From NCBI GenBank assembly GCA_051294375.1, contig CM119265.1:7698629-7762628 (forward strand): a stretch of 64,000 nt of DNA. The letters are read 5' to 3'. Both the position numbers and the translations under genes were made by a program. This document shows, piece after piece, positions 11,619 to 27,534 of the stretch. The stretch is from Paraspadella gotoi. Lineage: Eukaryota > Chaetognatha. The notes below the pieces were generated by a model, which worked only from the letters and a program-made list of their open reading frames with translations, was not told where the DNA came from and searched no databases. Position 1 is the stretch's first letter; the number at the start of each line of letters is the position of its first letter.

Positions 11619-14600
11619 TTAGGTGAGCTTGAATGTTACAACTTTTGGCTTTACATGTAGCTCCATTTTTTTCTTCTCAACAATATTTTTAACTTCGTCC
11701 CTCCAGTTTTTAGGGTACATGAGCATGGGAGGCGGCTGCCCAGGCATTTGGGCATTTTGCTCCAATCGATCCCTCATCATCCTTGCTCCCCTTCCCATCG
11801 TCTCATAGCCTCGTTTCTCATTTGCGGGTTCTTTCCCAGTTGATTGCGAGGGAAAACTAGATGAGGCACTTTTGCGTTGACGGTTTTGGATGGGGATGAA
11901 TCTCGTAACCAAAAATTTATCGGTATTGCTAGAATCACTCTTTTGAATTAATGGTTGGGTATTTGGCCAAAGGCTTGCTTTTTCCTTGTTCAAGATTGTC
12001 GTGAGAGCTGATTCTGGAATTCGCGGTAATTTTTTCTTTTGTAAAAAAAGTTCATTTTTGGATTGATTTTCCGTTTTGAAGTTGAGCTCAGAATTCGCGC
12101 GAGTTTTTTCATCTCGAACGCCAAATTTTTGAGATTCTAATCTATACAGTCTCAACGTTCTTAATTCCTTTTCTTTCTTTCTGCCCAGAACTTGTTCCTT
12201 GATTTCTTTTTTGATTTCCGTCAATTCTTCTTTATCGATATTGACTGAGATTGAGTCGGCAATATTTTCGGTCATGCCGTTTGAAGGTGGTGGCCAAGAG
12301 AGTCGTCTTGGGCTACTTTGTTCTAAGGAGCGGCCTTGCGGAGAATGGAGAAAAGAAATTCTTCTTGGTTCATCGCCACCCTCTCGATCAGAGACGAAAT
12401 TATCTTCGTCGCTTGAGGAGCTGATGGAGGTTGCGTTTTGACTCTTGGCCATTATCTCATTACCGTCGTCGTTTGGGTTGATTGTCTCATCGTCTGGGTC
12501 AGCTTGTTTTATCACGTTGGCATTGGACTGGATAATTGACGTGGAATTAGCCGAATTTAGACGGATTTCGCTGCGTTCGCCAACAATTGGTTGTTTGAAT
12601 ACAGAAATAAAATTGGGACGACGAAGTTTTGTTTCAAGAATCAAATTTGCTTCTTGATGAAGTCTGTGGGCGGGATAATCTGACATATCGGTTTCTTTAG
12701 CAGTTTTTTTGTCGGGATTCTCGGGTGACAAAAGATTTTTTATTATTCTTTTATTGGCTGATCCCATTAATCGCATCCTATTAGCCCTTAACACTGTGTG
12801 AGGTAAAGTATTTTTTGTTACACTTATTTTATTCTCACTTTTTTCATCCGAATCATTCGAATTAATTGGTCCTTTCAATTCGTAATTCCAGTCAAGCTGC
12901 TCAAAACTAAAAATCAAGATGAAGTCTTGTAAGTGAACAATCAGTCTTTGAAAGCCACAGGGAAACATATCCAATATAGGCATTTCTGTGTAAGTGCACC
13001 GAATAGTTTTTATGCAGAGCCCCCTAATCACATCAAAAATTCTAATTCGGCCATCTCCACAGCCAGTCAATACGCGTAAATACATGTATTGTAAACTATA
13101 GACCATTGAAGGATGCTTGAAGTCTCGAAGGGGCTGATCATGCTTGCCTTGCATGCTCCAAACTAAGGCATGGGTGTCAAGAGAACTGCTTATTAAATGC
13201 CATTTATCCATTTGTATTCCAGTGATAGTGTCGTGATGTCCATTTAATTTTTTTTGTTGCCTTCCACTGGAAAGATTCCAAATTTTTATTTGTCCATTTG
13301 TAGTCGCGGTCACACAAACATTTTCTTCTTGATCAATCTTGACGGCTGTGACAGACCTGATATGCTTAAAATTGTGTAAAATGCTTTTATCCCACAAATT
13401 CCATATTTTGCAGGTTCTGTCAGACGATCCGCTTGCGAAGATATTTCCATCAACATAGAGACAATTGATAGTATTTCCGTGCCCCATGTAAATCTTTTTG
13501 CATTTTCCGTCCTTTATCTTCCACATTCGAATGGTAGTGTCATAACTGCCACTCAAGAGCAATCCGTGCTCCTCCATCAACCAAAGGCATCTTACTGATC
13601 CCGCATGACCGAAACAACTTTTGGCGCTGATCCGTCCGCTTTCCAAAGACAGGATTTTGATCGGCGCCGAACCTTCTCCAATCGCCATCATCTTCGATCC
13701 ATGTTTGCTTTCGGTATGAACGACTCGGTTAGGCCTATCGCTAGTATAAATAATTAGCGGACTGGCCGGGGAACAAAAAACGTTTCTCTCTTCCATGATC
13801 ACTTTTCTAGTTTTGACGCCGCGATACGCCGAACGGAACCCGATGGCTTCGTCTCCTCGCCCGCCGTTCTCCCCATCTGCTTTCGACGATACCGTTTTAA
13901 CCTTCGTGTCCGGCACCGGAACCTCCACGTAAGCGGCGTAATCGACGGCCGGCTCTCCGCGATGGATGACGGAAGCGTCGAAGCAACTCCCGCCCTGAGC
14001 CAAAAGCTTGATGTAGCAATCATCGTTGGAGCGGCGTTGCTTTCTTTCCGCCATCACTTCCAGCGTCAACGCCTTCCAGTGTTGGCTGACCTTGGCGCAG
14101 TTGAGGAGCCATTTGTAGCTGAGCTCATTGAGGATCCGTTTGGCGACGTGGACGGGAAGTTTTCGGATAAAATCGACGCCGGTATTTAAGGGCAAGGGTG
14201 GGAACGCTGACGCCGCCAACGACGCTGAAAACTCTTCAGGTTGGAACTTGAAGGGTTTGTTCTCGGGATTTTTAGTGAGTAAATTAACTTCAGATTCTGA
14301 ATTGAGGCTCAAACTTTCAAGGGAACTTTGGACGCTAGTGTCGTCGATAAATCTGAAATGTAAGAAAAAAATGATTTTAATTTAACAGGACAATTAACAA
14401 CAACAAAATACTAAAATTAAATATTGATTTTGTCTTTTTTTTTTTTTTTAATATTTTATTCCTTTCATCATTAACCCCAAGACTGTCAAATTACAAATAG
14501 GATGACGAAGACGACGACAACAAACAACGACGACAACAACAACGACACGATAACGACGATTCCTCACCTCAAAAGATTCTTCCCCTTTGCCAGCGTCCCG

Positions 14601-15499
14601 TCCTCGATCCTCGATTTAACAGTCGACAAGAGATTCAAGTCCGGATTAAACTCAATCGGAATTTCTTTCGATTTTTCGTAGAATCGGATTTTATCCTCAA
14701 CCGTGGGCGGCCTCTTCGACGGCGCCGTCCAACGTCGATGATTTTCCGGCGACAAAGACGCCGTCGATGACGCTTCCATCTTCGCCAGCACCCGGCGCGT
14801 CGCCTCGGCGAACGTTTGCAGTGGAGTTGTCTTGCAGCAGCGAAGGACGCCGAGCATGAATCCGTAGCGAGCGCGAGGGTGAGAAGCGCGGAACCAGCGG
14901 AGCGCGGCGCTGATGGCCTCGTCGAGCGCCACGGGCGGCACGGCAAAGGATTGGGCGGCGACGAAAGAGTCGACGGCGACGCCCGGGTAGAGTTTCGCGC
15001 GAGAATAGACGAGGTCTTTGGAGGAATGAGGGGAGAGGGCGAGGAGAAGGTGGGAGAGCAGGGAGGAGAGTTCAATTCGAGTTGGAGGCGGTTGAGTAGA
15101 AGGAGGAGATGATGGAAGAAGAGGGGCAGAGAGGATAGCAGGAGCTGAAAGGGGTTTCGCTCCAGGAGGAGGATGAAGGCGGCCCCGCTCTTGCCAAGCC
15201 TCCGCCCTTTCGGCCGCCGCAGCGACGTCGCTCTCCGCCGCTTCCTGCTCGACCACGCCGAGCAGCGAGAGCAGGAAAGTCGTTTGAGTTCGATCCCCCG
15301 TTCGGGTCAACCAGAGGCGCGTCTCGTCCACCACGCGGCGCAAATGACATCCGTCGCACGCGTTGCATGGCAAGGATACTTCTGTGGGTGATGGTTGATC
15401 GACGGTGGCGTTTGAGCTGGAATTGGCGTTGGCGCGGCCGCAGAAGGTCAGTTCGCTCGGAAGAAGGACCGTCAACGGGGAGAAGTGGGCTACCGCCAT
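11619..15499 (-). CDS. F-box/WD40 repeat protein, FBXW10/CDRT1-like
   Basis: Two exons: 15499-14568 (932 nt) and 14352-11619 (2,734 nt). The intron has GTGAGG at its 5' end and TTTCAG at its 3' end. The join completes an Arg codon and gives 1,221 aa. The N-terminal domain has C45/C48/C51 in a CNACDGC motif followed by a helical region, as in vertebrate FBXW10. A low-complexity Pro/Ser/Ala stretch follows. The F-box is at about residues 371-411 (KLPVHVAKRILNELSYKWLL). WD40 repeats span about 550-770, with clear SGSYDTTIRMW, SGSSDRTCKIWNL and GQIKIWNL strands. The tail is long, charged and Ser-rich. FBXW proteins recruit substrates to SCF (SKP1-CUL1) ubiquitin ligases; the substrate here is unknown. 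The length is somewhat above the roughly 1,050 aa of human FBXW10. Start chosen at the only sensible ATG (15499-15497) in a GC-rich 5' exon. The 5' part is GC-rich and the 3' part AT-rich. Confidence 0.9.
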
Positions 15500-17627
<2,128 letters not shown>

Positions 17628-18984
17628 CTAGCCTTCAGAATAGATTCGTGTCGCATAAAACTGAAACCGGTTCTGGTTGAGGCAGTGAGTCTGTGGAAGT
17701 GGGTGGCCGCGGACGGCGGCGGGGGGAGGGGGCGTGGCTACCAGATTCTGCAGATTGAAACCGAGAGAAAAAAAAATTGAAATCTGCCTTGAAAGGCCGC
17801 GGTGGTGAGACAGAGTGGGTCGGTGACGGCCAAGTTCGGCCAAAGTGAGGTTTTAAAGAAGAGGGAAGTCGGCGACAGTGTAGAGGGAGAAAGAAGGATA
17901 ACAAAGAGAAACAGGCGAAAAGGGAAAGAAACAAGTGAAAATGGAAAGAAGCGATGATAAATGGAGAAAAGGAGATTTCTTTCGGAGCGAAAATTACAGG
18001 AATCAAAAGGTCAGTCGAAAGCGAAAGGTTCAACGCGAAAGAGGATTTTCGTTTAATCCCGCGACTGCTGTAAATTACACTAGATTAAAGGAGCTGCGCC
18101 ATCGATCTTCCTTTACGCTCGCGAGACTAAAAAAGTCGTAATCTTATTCGTCAAAATGTCTACGGCCAGTATCGATCTCGAGATTTTCTGGCCGCGGAAG
18201 TTTGACGGGGATGATTCGCCAAGTATACGGGTGTCTGACTGAATGACCGACCGACGAAGAGACTTTAATCTGGAGACGGACTCACTGAACTAAAAAGGAG
18301 AAAAAGTTTTGAGTAAAAAATAGATAATTTGATGGAAAACGTAATCTCTTACGAATGAAACGATGCCACTGAAGTTTGAACTAGTCTGGTGCGTGAAGGG
18401 AGAAAAAAGAATATGAAAGCTTCTGAGGGATGAATGTCAAAGTGTAACATATTACATTGGTTGTACCAATTGGATACACGATATAACAGCGTATGTACAA
18501 CATGAAGAAGAATAAAGCTGTAGAACTTTGAAGGAGAACAACGCTGCAGAACAAAGACAAGAGAACGAGGAAGATGAACAACGCAGAAGAACGAGAGCAG
18601 CTTTGTAGACAGAGAACTAAACAACGAAGGAGAATCGCGCAGTGTTCTCCTTGAAACGATCGGGCCAAAAAAAAAATGTTTCGCTTCAGTTTTCGACTCC
18701 TTTTGTTGGAAACTTTTAATCAGACTTTAACGCGCTGACTTGGCTGCGCCGCCGCCGCCGCTGCCGCTCTCACCGCCGCCGTGAATGACAACGACGACGA
18801 AGACGACGACGACGACGACGACGTGTTTGGAATGGACGCCGCCTCTTCTGACGTCAATCACGTGGCCACCGGAAGTCCTTCTAATTCCTTATTGCGTTTG
18901 CTTTGGCAATCTGCCTTTCAGCTTATGTCTTTTCTTGTTGAGCAAAATCAATTTCCCTTCGCCAATCTCTCTCTCTCTCTCTCT
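17628..18984. other. Single-copy noncoding stretch ending at a gap
   Basis: Not repeated elsewhere in the window. No convincing exon. It ends with a promoter-like element cluster and a TC tract that runs into the 25-N gap. Confidence 0.5.
18849..18876 (+). promoter_or_regulatory. Clustered CRE, E-box and ETS-type sites
   Basis: Within 28 bp: palindromic CRE TGACGTCA at 18849-18856, E-box CACGTG at 18859-18864 and ETS core ACCGGAAGT at 18868-18876. This lies in a GC-rich patch just after a GAC trinucleotide run. The combination is typical of promoters. No adjacent gene is resolved because the sequence breaks at 18985. Confidence 0.45.
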
Positions 18985-19009
18985 NNNNNNNNNNNNNNNN
19001 NNNNNNNNN
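18985..19009. other. 25-N gap
   Basis: Exactly 25 Ns. An identical 25-N gap occurs at 48219-48243. A fixed small size suggests a convention used by a gap-filling program rather than a measured distance. Each 25-N gap borders one of the low-quality duplicated blocks. Confidence 0.9.
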
Positions 19010-19629
19010 ATTAGTATGAAATTTCTTTAAAACTATTTATTCATCTTTTCTTTTTTTTGATAATTTATTATTATTTTAAAAATTTTCTATATTTTTTATT
19101 TTTTTTCAAAATCCAATTTGAAACATAGTTAATTTTGTTTTTTATTATTAACCTATTTTAACAGGAGTTTCAGCTCTTGATTTTTTGAAAATTGCAAAAA
19201 ACTTCCCTAAATAAAATTTTTAGAAAAATAAATAACTACAGTATTAAGAAAAAGGAGGGGTATATAACAGGTAAGCGAAAAAGAGAGTTGAGAGATTAAG
19301 AGTGTGGAAGAGAAGAGCGAGATTATTATAGAATTGATCAAAAAAAAGAAGAGAGCAAGAAGGGAGAGAAAGAGAGGACCACTAAGCTCTTCCATCATTG
19401 GTTTGTAGAAAAATATATACCTGTGATAAATTTGAAAGAAATTAAAAACATTAATGATTTATAATCATAACAGAGGTTTTTTTCTCTTTATAGAAATATT
19501 TGGGGCCCCGTAATACACAAAAACAGTAAATTACAAACATCAGACGAAATATAATTAATTATACAGCTCTTATTTTGTATTATGAATTACGGTTTCCAAT
19601 ACATAAGATAAATAATTCATTTGTTACAG

Positions 19630-22243
19630 GCACATAAACTCATTGGCATTTAAATATTTTATTGAATTTGGCTCGACCGATCAGTGTAACAACCTGAATG
19701 AAAATGGATGGAAGTCGTTTCAGAAGCTTCAGAAGTATTATTTGAAAAGTCTTTGAAAACCAAAACACGTCCCTTAATAAGGAACTTGATGTCAATGTTA
19801 GTTAATGGAATCCTTAAACAAATAAAGGCTCCCCAACAAAAGTGAGTTTAGAAAATAGATAACCAAATATCATCATCATAACACGAAAACTAACATCATC
19901 GTGGATAATGAATAATTTGAAGACAGTTAATACTGAAACAAGAAAGTAAATATTTACTTAAACAGAAATCATACAATGCTTACTGTGATGAACAAACAAG
20001 TAATGAATGAATGGCCGGTGCCTTTGAAAAATTTCTCTAAAAAAAAAATATGTTTATCACTCAAGAAAATCAAGCTTGTCTGTTAAAATTACTGAAGGCG
20101 TTATTTATTGCTAGAATCAATTATTTCTTGAAAAAAACTTTTGTAAACCAACAAAAAAACAAGTACACGACCACAATGAATCGCTATTTTGTGTAAGTGA
20201 GCCAATTTTACAAAAGCATCCCTATTAAGTAAATGAATAGTGATAATGTTGTATCTTCCAAGGCTTCCTCAAAACATAGCTGGGATCCTATTTATGTTGG
20301 AAAATGAACATTCGAGCAGAAAAATTAAATGAATCCCAGGTTCAGTTCCCAAAACTGGAAACTGAATCTAGAGGGTAGTTGGTTTCAAGCGCGAGGTGTA
20401 GAAACTGAAAAAATTATCCTTGTCACAAAGGTGGAATAAAAGGGAAAGCTAGCTTTGCTCTAAAAAGCTGATTGTTCATTATGATGAGTCCTGCTCCTGT
20501 ACTCACCACAGCTATAACTTGATTGTCAAAGTCCATTTCTCTCACCTCACCAAATTTTGCGGAAGTTAAAAACTGGCTTCATTCCACTTCCAATTTTGTT
20601 GCAACACTCAAACAGTCCTCCCACTTACGAATGTCCTTAATCTTATAGTCAGCAGTGTGAAGAAATTTAATACTGCTGCAAATCCATGAAGAGCACACGA
20701 TGACTGATATTGTTTCTGTAAGGACAATGGATGCGCCCAATTTGAACAAATTAGGCCGACTATTCAGTCTGGACATCAGTTGAAATTACCAGAGGATCAA
20801 ATTTGTCAAGAATTCCACATCAACTAGTGTAACGTACACTTGAATCAACAAACCAAATATATACAGTGAAGCCGCCTAAAAAGATTAGAAAGAAATATGG
20901 CTGACAGAACCTTGGTTGCCTCTTCTCAAGCCTCATAAATTCACCCCTTTTAAAAACCCCCCCCAAATCAGAAGATGTAACAGACAGCATTCAGCAAAGA
21001 TTGACGCCTAGTCCAATCAACTTAAGAAATGGTGTCACCAGAAGAAAATAGTCTGGAATTTTTCTGAGTAAAGAGACTGTACAGGAAACGACCAAAAATT
21101 TATGGAAATGCCAGAAAGATTTGAAATGCTACACTCATCCACGGTATGGTCTTCGCCTCAATTGGTAATGAGAATGGAAAAAATATTCGTGGGGAAGAGA
21201 AATCTCAAGATTTGTGTTAACGAGGTAATCAAGGGGAATGCGACGGAAAATATTGACAGGACTGTTGCCCAAATAGGTAAAAATTTTAAAATTCTTTTGT
21301 TTAATAAGATCCCATGGAGAATCTTATATTATTTTCTCCACTGCAGCTCCTACATCATCTTCCTAAAGATGACCTAGTGCCCGCACAAACTACAGCGTGG
21401 ATGTCCTTCAACGAATGCAATAACATTCTAGTATTGCCGCTCATTGACTCTCCTCCAGACCTCCTGACGATTGCCACAACAGCATGTCCTCATCTCTCTG
21501 GGAAATTCTCATCACATTCGATGGAGCCATCCTCGTGGACGCCACGACCTCATATACGCTCTAACATTTCGAGCAGTTGGACAGTGATGATGATAACGAG
21601 AGCCATTGGGATCCTGGGACGTTGGGCGGCGAGACCAAGTTTATTGTTACCAAGGAGACTGTCAAAATGGTGACCAGGGGCTTGGAGCCGAGGGCGCTGG
21701 AGGATGATGTGGAAACATCTACATCCGCAGTTGCTGCGTGAAAGTCGTCAACTGCTTCTGCAACCCGACGGCGGCCTCGAAAGTCACAAAATCTCGTTGG
21801 CAGAAACTAAGGACCAAATAAGTGGAAAAAGAATCAATGGGAACTGACAGAGGAGGAGAGTTGTCAGCGATGTGTCGAGTTGACACTGAAGTAAATTACT
21901 TTATCTTAATTTACTTTTTATATTTTATAATTTAATTACTACAAACAGTTATGTTTACTAATAAAAATAGTAATACTTGTGTTATTTTTATTGTTGTCAC
22001 CTAAGGTTTGACACGCTGTGGACGAAGAGTTGAAAGCAAAGGACTGCTGATATTGAAGTGGAGCGCCTACATCAGTTCTTGGTGTGCCTTCTGGGTCTGG
22101 CTGGTTGCCCGCAGCCTCTACTACTCGGCTGGTCAAGGATGATCTCCATTCCGCCTTACACCAACGGCCACCGACATCAAGAGTTCCTTCTTAAGTGCAC
22201 CATGGTAGATCAGTAACGTTGGAAGTAGATTCAACCAAAATAA
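19630..22243 (+). pseudogene. Broken duplicate of the last exons of the large module-repeat gene
   Basis: Corresponds to the exons 8696-10267, 10336-10869 and 10983-11211, with splice sites recognisable near 21277/21346, 21891 and 22004. Every exon is interrupted by many frameshifts. Introns are conserved as well as exons. Probably an assembly duplicate of the intact gene, not an expressed paralog. Confidence 0.7.
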
Positions 22244-22665
22244 ATCTCTCCTAAGTTGTTATGATGTATACATTAAGTGAAGATGAATACAAAATATTGA
22301 ATCAATTGTTGCATTGCTGCGTTTAATATAAAAAACACGGGGAAAAGGTTCTTCAATTGTCCAAATTTATTATCAAATTTCCTCGGTAATGTTTATTTCC
22401 ACCCAGATTTTGTTGCGAAAATCATGTGAACAAAGAAAGAATAAAGAAGAAGAAAAAAAGAAAGAAAGGAAAGAAAGAAATGAAAGAAAAAGATTGAAAA
22501 ATTAAAAAACATAAGAAAGAAAAAAATAGAAAAGAAAAAAAGAATTAAAAAGTTAAGACGATTAATTATACGGCGCTAAAATAAAAGACATTTCTTTAAA
22601 TTTAAGATAAAAAAAACGTTTCATCTCAATTGTAATAAGCAAGATACCAGAACCATGTATAAAAG

Positions 22666-25600
22666 TTAGGTGAGCTTGAATGTTACAACTTTTTGGCTTA
22701 CATGTTATAGCTCCATTTTTTTCTTCTCAACAATAATTTTTAACTCGTACCCTCCAGTTTTTAGCGCGGTACATGAGGAGGGAAGCGGTGCTGCCCGAGG
22801 CATTTGGGGCATTTTGCTCCAATCGATCCCTATCATCCTTGACTCCTTCCCTCGTCTCATAGCCTCGTTCTCAGTTGCGGGTTCCAGTTGTATTCGAGGG
22901 AAAAACTAGATGAGGCACTTTTGCGTTTGACGGTTTTACGTATGGGGATGAATCTCGTAACCAAAAATTTATCGTATTGCTAGAATCACTCTTTTTGAAA
23001 TGTAATGGTCGGGTTTATTTGGCCAAAGGCTTGCTTTTTCCTTTTCAAGGATTGTCGTCGAGAGCTGATTCTGGAATTCGCCAGTGGGCGTTAATTTATT
23101 TCTTATGTAAAAAAAGTTCATTTTTGGACTGGATTTTCCCGTTTTGAAGTTTGGCTCAGAGATTCGCGCGAGTTTTTTATCTCGAACGCCAAAATTTTTT
23201 GAGATTCTAATCTATACAGTCTCAACGTTTTTAATTCCTTTTCTTTCTTTCTGCCCAGAAACTTGTTCCTTGATTTCTTTTTGATCCGTAATTCTTCTTT
23301 ATCGATATTGGACTGAGAGTGACGTTCGCCAATATGTTCGCGTCATGCCCGTGACGTTTGAAGGTGGTGGCCCAAAGAGAGTTCGATCTTGGGCTACTTT
23401 GTTCTTAAGGAGCGGCCTTGCGGGAGAATGGAGAAAAGAAATTCTTCTTTGTTTCATCGCCACCCTCTCGATTCAGAGACGAAATTATCTTCGTCGCTTG
23501 AGGAAAGCTGATGGAGGGTTGCGTTTTGACTCTGCGGCCATTATCTCAATTACCGTCGTCGTTTTGGCGTTGATTGTTCTCATCGTCTGGGTCAGCTTGT
23601 TTTATCACGTTGCATTGGACTGATAACTTGACGTGGAATATAGCCGAATTTAGACGAGTTTCGTCTGCGTTCAGCCAACAATTGGTTGTTTGAATACAGA
23701 AATAAAATTGGGACGACGGACAGTTTTGTTTCAAGAATTCAAATTCTGCTTCGTTGATGAAGCTTTGGCGGGGATAATCTGACCATATCGGTTTCTTTAG
23801 CAAGTTTTTTTGTTCGGGATTCTCGAGGTGACGAAAGATTTTTTATTATTCTTTTTATTGGCTGATCCCATAAATCGCCATCCTATTAGCCCTTAACACT
23901 GTGTGAGGTAAAAGTATTTTTTGTTACACTTATTTATTCTCACTTTTTTCATCCGAATCATTTCGATTAATTGTCCTTTTCAATTTCGTAATTCCAAAGT
24001 CAAGCCTGCCCTCAAAACTAAAAAATTGCAAGACTGAAAGGTCTTGTAAGGAGTGAAACAAATCAGTCTTTGAAAGCCACAGGGAAACATATCCAATATA
24101 GGCATTTCTGTGTAAGTGCACCGGAATAGTTGTCTTTATGCAGCGAGCCCCCTAATCACATTCAAAAAATTCTAACTTCGGGGCCATCGTCCACAGCCAG
24201 TCAATACGCGTAAATACATGTATTGAAACTATAGACCATTGAAGGATGCTTAAGTCTCGAAGGCGGCTGTCATGCTGCCTTGCATGCTCCAAACTAAGGC
24301 ATGGGTGTCAGAGAACTGCTTAATTAAATCCATTTATCCATTTGTATTCGCTAGTGATAGTGTCGTGATGTCCCATTTAATTTTTTGATTGCCTTCCACT
24401 GGAAGAAGATTTCCAAATTTTATTATGTCCATTTGTGTAAGTCGCGGTCACACAAACATTTCTTCTTGGATCAATCCTTTGACGGCTGTGACAGACCTGA
24501 ATATTGCTTAAATTGTTGTTTAAAATTGCTTTTATCCCACAATCCACTATTTTGCAGGTCTTGTCAGACGATCCGGCTGCGAAAGATATTTCCATCAACA
24601 TAGAGACAAATTGTGAGTATTTCCGTGCCCATGTTAATATCTTTTTGCATTTTCCGTCCTTTATCTTCCACATTCGAAGTGTGTGGTCATAACTGACCAC
24701 CAAGACAATCACGTGCTCCTCCATCAACCAAAGGCATCTTACTTATCCCGCATGACCGAAAACAACTTTTGGCGCTGATTCCGTCCCGCTTTCCAAAGAG
24801 CAGGGATTTGACGGCGCCGAACCTTCTTCCAATCGCCATCATCTTCGATCCATGTTTCGCTCGGTATGAACGACTCGGTTAGGCCTACTCGCTTAGTATA
24901 AATAATAGCGGACGGCCGGGGGGAACAAAAAAACGTTTCTCTCTTCCATGGATCACTTTTCTAGTTTTTGCGGCCGCCGACTACCGCCGAAACGGAACCC
25001 GATGCTTCGTCTCCTCCGCCGGCCGTTCTCCCCATCTTGCTTTCGCGATACCGTTTTAACCTTCGTCCGGCACCGGAACCTCCACGTAAGCGTGCGTGAC
25101 ATCGACGGCCGGCTCTCCGCGATGATGACGGAAGCGCGAAGACAACTCCCGCCTCTGCAGCCAAAAGCTTGACTGTACAATCATCGTTGGGAGCGGCGTT
25201 GCTGACGTCTGCCATCACTTCCAGCCGTCAACCCTTCCAGTGTTTGGCTGACCTTGTGGCGCAGTTGAGAGAGCCATTGTTAGCTGAGCTCATTGAGGAT
25301 TCCGATTTGGCGACGTGGACGGGGAAATTTTCGGATAAAATCGACGCCGGTATTTGAAGGGCCCAAGGGTGGAAACGCGTTGAACGCCGCCAACGACGCT
25401 GAAAACTCTTCAGGTTGGAACTTGAAGGGTTTGTTCTCGGCGAATTTTTACGTGAGTAAATTAACTTCAGGATTCTGAATTGAGGCCTCAAACTTTCAAG
25501 GGAACTTTGGACGCTAGTTGTCTGCGATAAATCCTGAAAATGTAAGAAAAAATGATTTTAATTTAACAGGACCAATTTAAACAACAACAAAATACTAAAA

Positions 25601-26715
25601 TTAAATATTATTTTTGTTCTTTTTTTTTTTTTAATTTTAATATTTTATTCCTTTTCATCATTAACCCCAAGGACTGTCAATTACAAAATTAGGATGGACG
25701 AAGACACGACAACAACAACGACGACCAACAACAACGACACGGGATAACGACGATCCTTCACCTCAAAAGGACTTCCCCTTTGCCAGGTCCCGTCCTCGAT
25801 CTCGATTTAACAGTCGACAAGAGATTCAAGTCCGGATTAAACTCAATCGGAATTTCTTCGAAATTTTTCGGTGATCGGTTTATCCTCAACCGTGGGCGGG
25901 CCTCTTCGACGGCGCCGTCCAAAGTCGATGGATTTCGGCGACAAGAACGCCGTCGATGAACGCTTCCATCTTCGCCAGCACCCGGCGCGTCGCCCTCGGC
26001 CGAACGTTTTGCAGTGGGTGTCTTGCAGCAGCGCAAGGACCGCCGAGCATGAATCCGTCGTCGTAGCGAGCGCTGAGGGTGAGAAGCGCGGACCAGCGGA
26101 GCCGGCGCTGATGGCCTCGTCGAGCGCCACGGCGGCCACGGCCCAAAAAGGAAATTGGGTCGGCGACGAAAGAGTCGACGCGACGCCGGGAGGTAGAGTT
26201 TCGCCGCGAGAATAGCGGAGGTCTTTGGAGACAGAGAGAACTGAGAGGGCGGAGAAGGTGGAGACAGGGAGACGAGTTAATTCGAGTTGGAGGCGGTTGG
26301 TAGAGAGGAGGAGATGATGGCAAGAAGAGGGCAGAGAGGTTGATAGCAGGAGCTGAAAAGGGGTTTCGCTTTCCAGGCAGGAGGATGGAAGGCGGCCCCG
26401 CTCTGCAAGCTCCGGCCCTTTCTGCCGCCGCAGCGACGTCGCTCTCCGCCGCTTCCTGCTCGACCACGCCGAGCAGCGATGACGCAGGGAAACGTCGTTT
26501 GGTTCGATCCGTTCGGCGTCAACCCAAGGGGAAAGGCGCGTTCGTTCCACCACGCGGACGCAAAATGACATCCGTCGCACGCGTTGCATGGCAGGAACCT
26601 CTGTGGGTGATCGGATCGACGGTGGCCGTTGAGCTGAATTGGCGGTGGGCGGCCGGCCGCAGAAGGTCAGTTCGCTCGGAAGAAGGACGTCAACGGGGAG
26701 ATAGTGGCTACCCCA
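22666..26715 (-). pseudogene. Broken duplicate of the FBXW10-like gene
   Basis: Collinear with 11619-15499, including the intron (about 25550-25765), the stop (22666-22668) and the start region (about 26715). Dozens of small indels shift the frame; only fragments such as WD40 pieces near 24377-24727 stay open. The intact copy upstream shows what the sequence should be. Treated as an assembly duplicate. Confidence 0.75.
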
Positions 26716-27017
26716 TCAACGTTATATTACCTTGATCGCCACGCTCCTGATTGGATAGCGAAAAAAAAATACGAGAGAGTATTTAAGATTTCTTTCTTTC
26801 TCAATTCTTAAATTCTTTTCCCTTTATTTTCTAGATCTATTTTTTAATTAATTCTAACCTTTAATTTTCGATGTGATAAATTACGAAATGGAAGCGATTT
26901 CCCCGCAAGAATTAATTAGCGGTCCGCGCGTTCGTTGCTTTCGGCTTCAAGCCTTAAGCTTACTTTCTGCTTTCTCTGCTCTCTCTCTCATCTCTTCTCG
27001 TCTCTCTCCTCTGCTCG

Positions 27018-27049
<32 letters not shown>

Positions 27050-27249
27050 GCTCTCTCCCTCTTCTCTCTTCTCTTCTCCTTCTCTTTTTCTGCACTCTTC
27101 GAAGCCCCGCTGAAAAAAAAAAAATCCCTTTTGTTTCACCAATAGAGCAATCCATACGAGCAACACCTCCGGACGACCCCTTATCAGTCCCCTCCACTCT
27201 ATATCTCTCTCTCTCTCTTTTCTCCCTTTACATTTCTCTCTCTCTCTCA

Positions 27250-27276
27250 TCAAATCTCTCTACTATCTCTAGTTCT

Positions 27277-27319
<43 letters not shown>

Positions 27320-27534
27320 CTTTTCAATCTTGCGTTTACCGTCAATCCATCGGATATTTGATGTCGGCGGACTCTCACTTCCTTTTCTATCATTTCTTTT
27401 TTTAGTTCTTCGTCAATTTCGTTATAATTCTCTTCCCTTCTAGCCTGGGAGTATTTTCGAACAGCGGCGCCCAGCGCCTCCCCAGTTTTAGCGTTGGCGT
27501 GCGGTACAACCTCTACAAGCTCCTTGTCAAGCAT
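27250..27534 (-). CDS. Candidate exon of an unrecognised gene (coherent in this copy only)
   Basis: An uninterrupted 94-codon minus-strand frame. It includes LDKELVEVVPHANAKTGEAL, then a charged helical stretch (EEELKKEMIEKEV-like composition), and runs into a GA repeat where it loses coding character. The collinear DNA at 16085-16320 is frameshifted, so here the second copy is the better one. It lies upstream of and on the same strand as the FBXW10-like gene, so it could be an upstream exon or a separate neighbour. No family recognised. Confidence 0.35.

Noticed and set aside
18781-18984. Acidic frame starting MNDNDDEDDDDDDDV
   Set aside because: Produced by a GAC trinucleotide run; no splice site before the gap and it runs into a TC repeat.
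19010-26715. Paralogs or pseudogenes of the FBXW10-like and module genes
   Set aside because: Introns and intergenic DNA are as similar as exons and differences are almost all short indels, so assembly redundancy is more likely than gene duplication.
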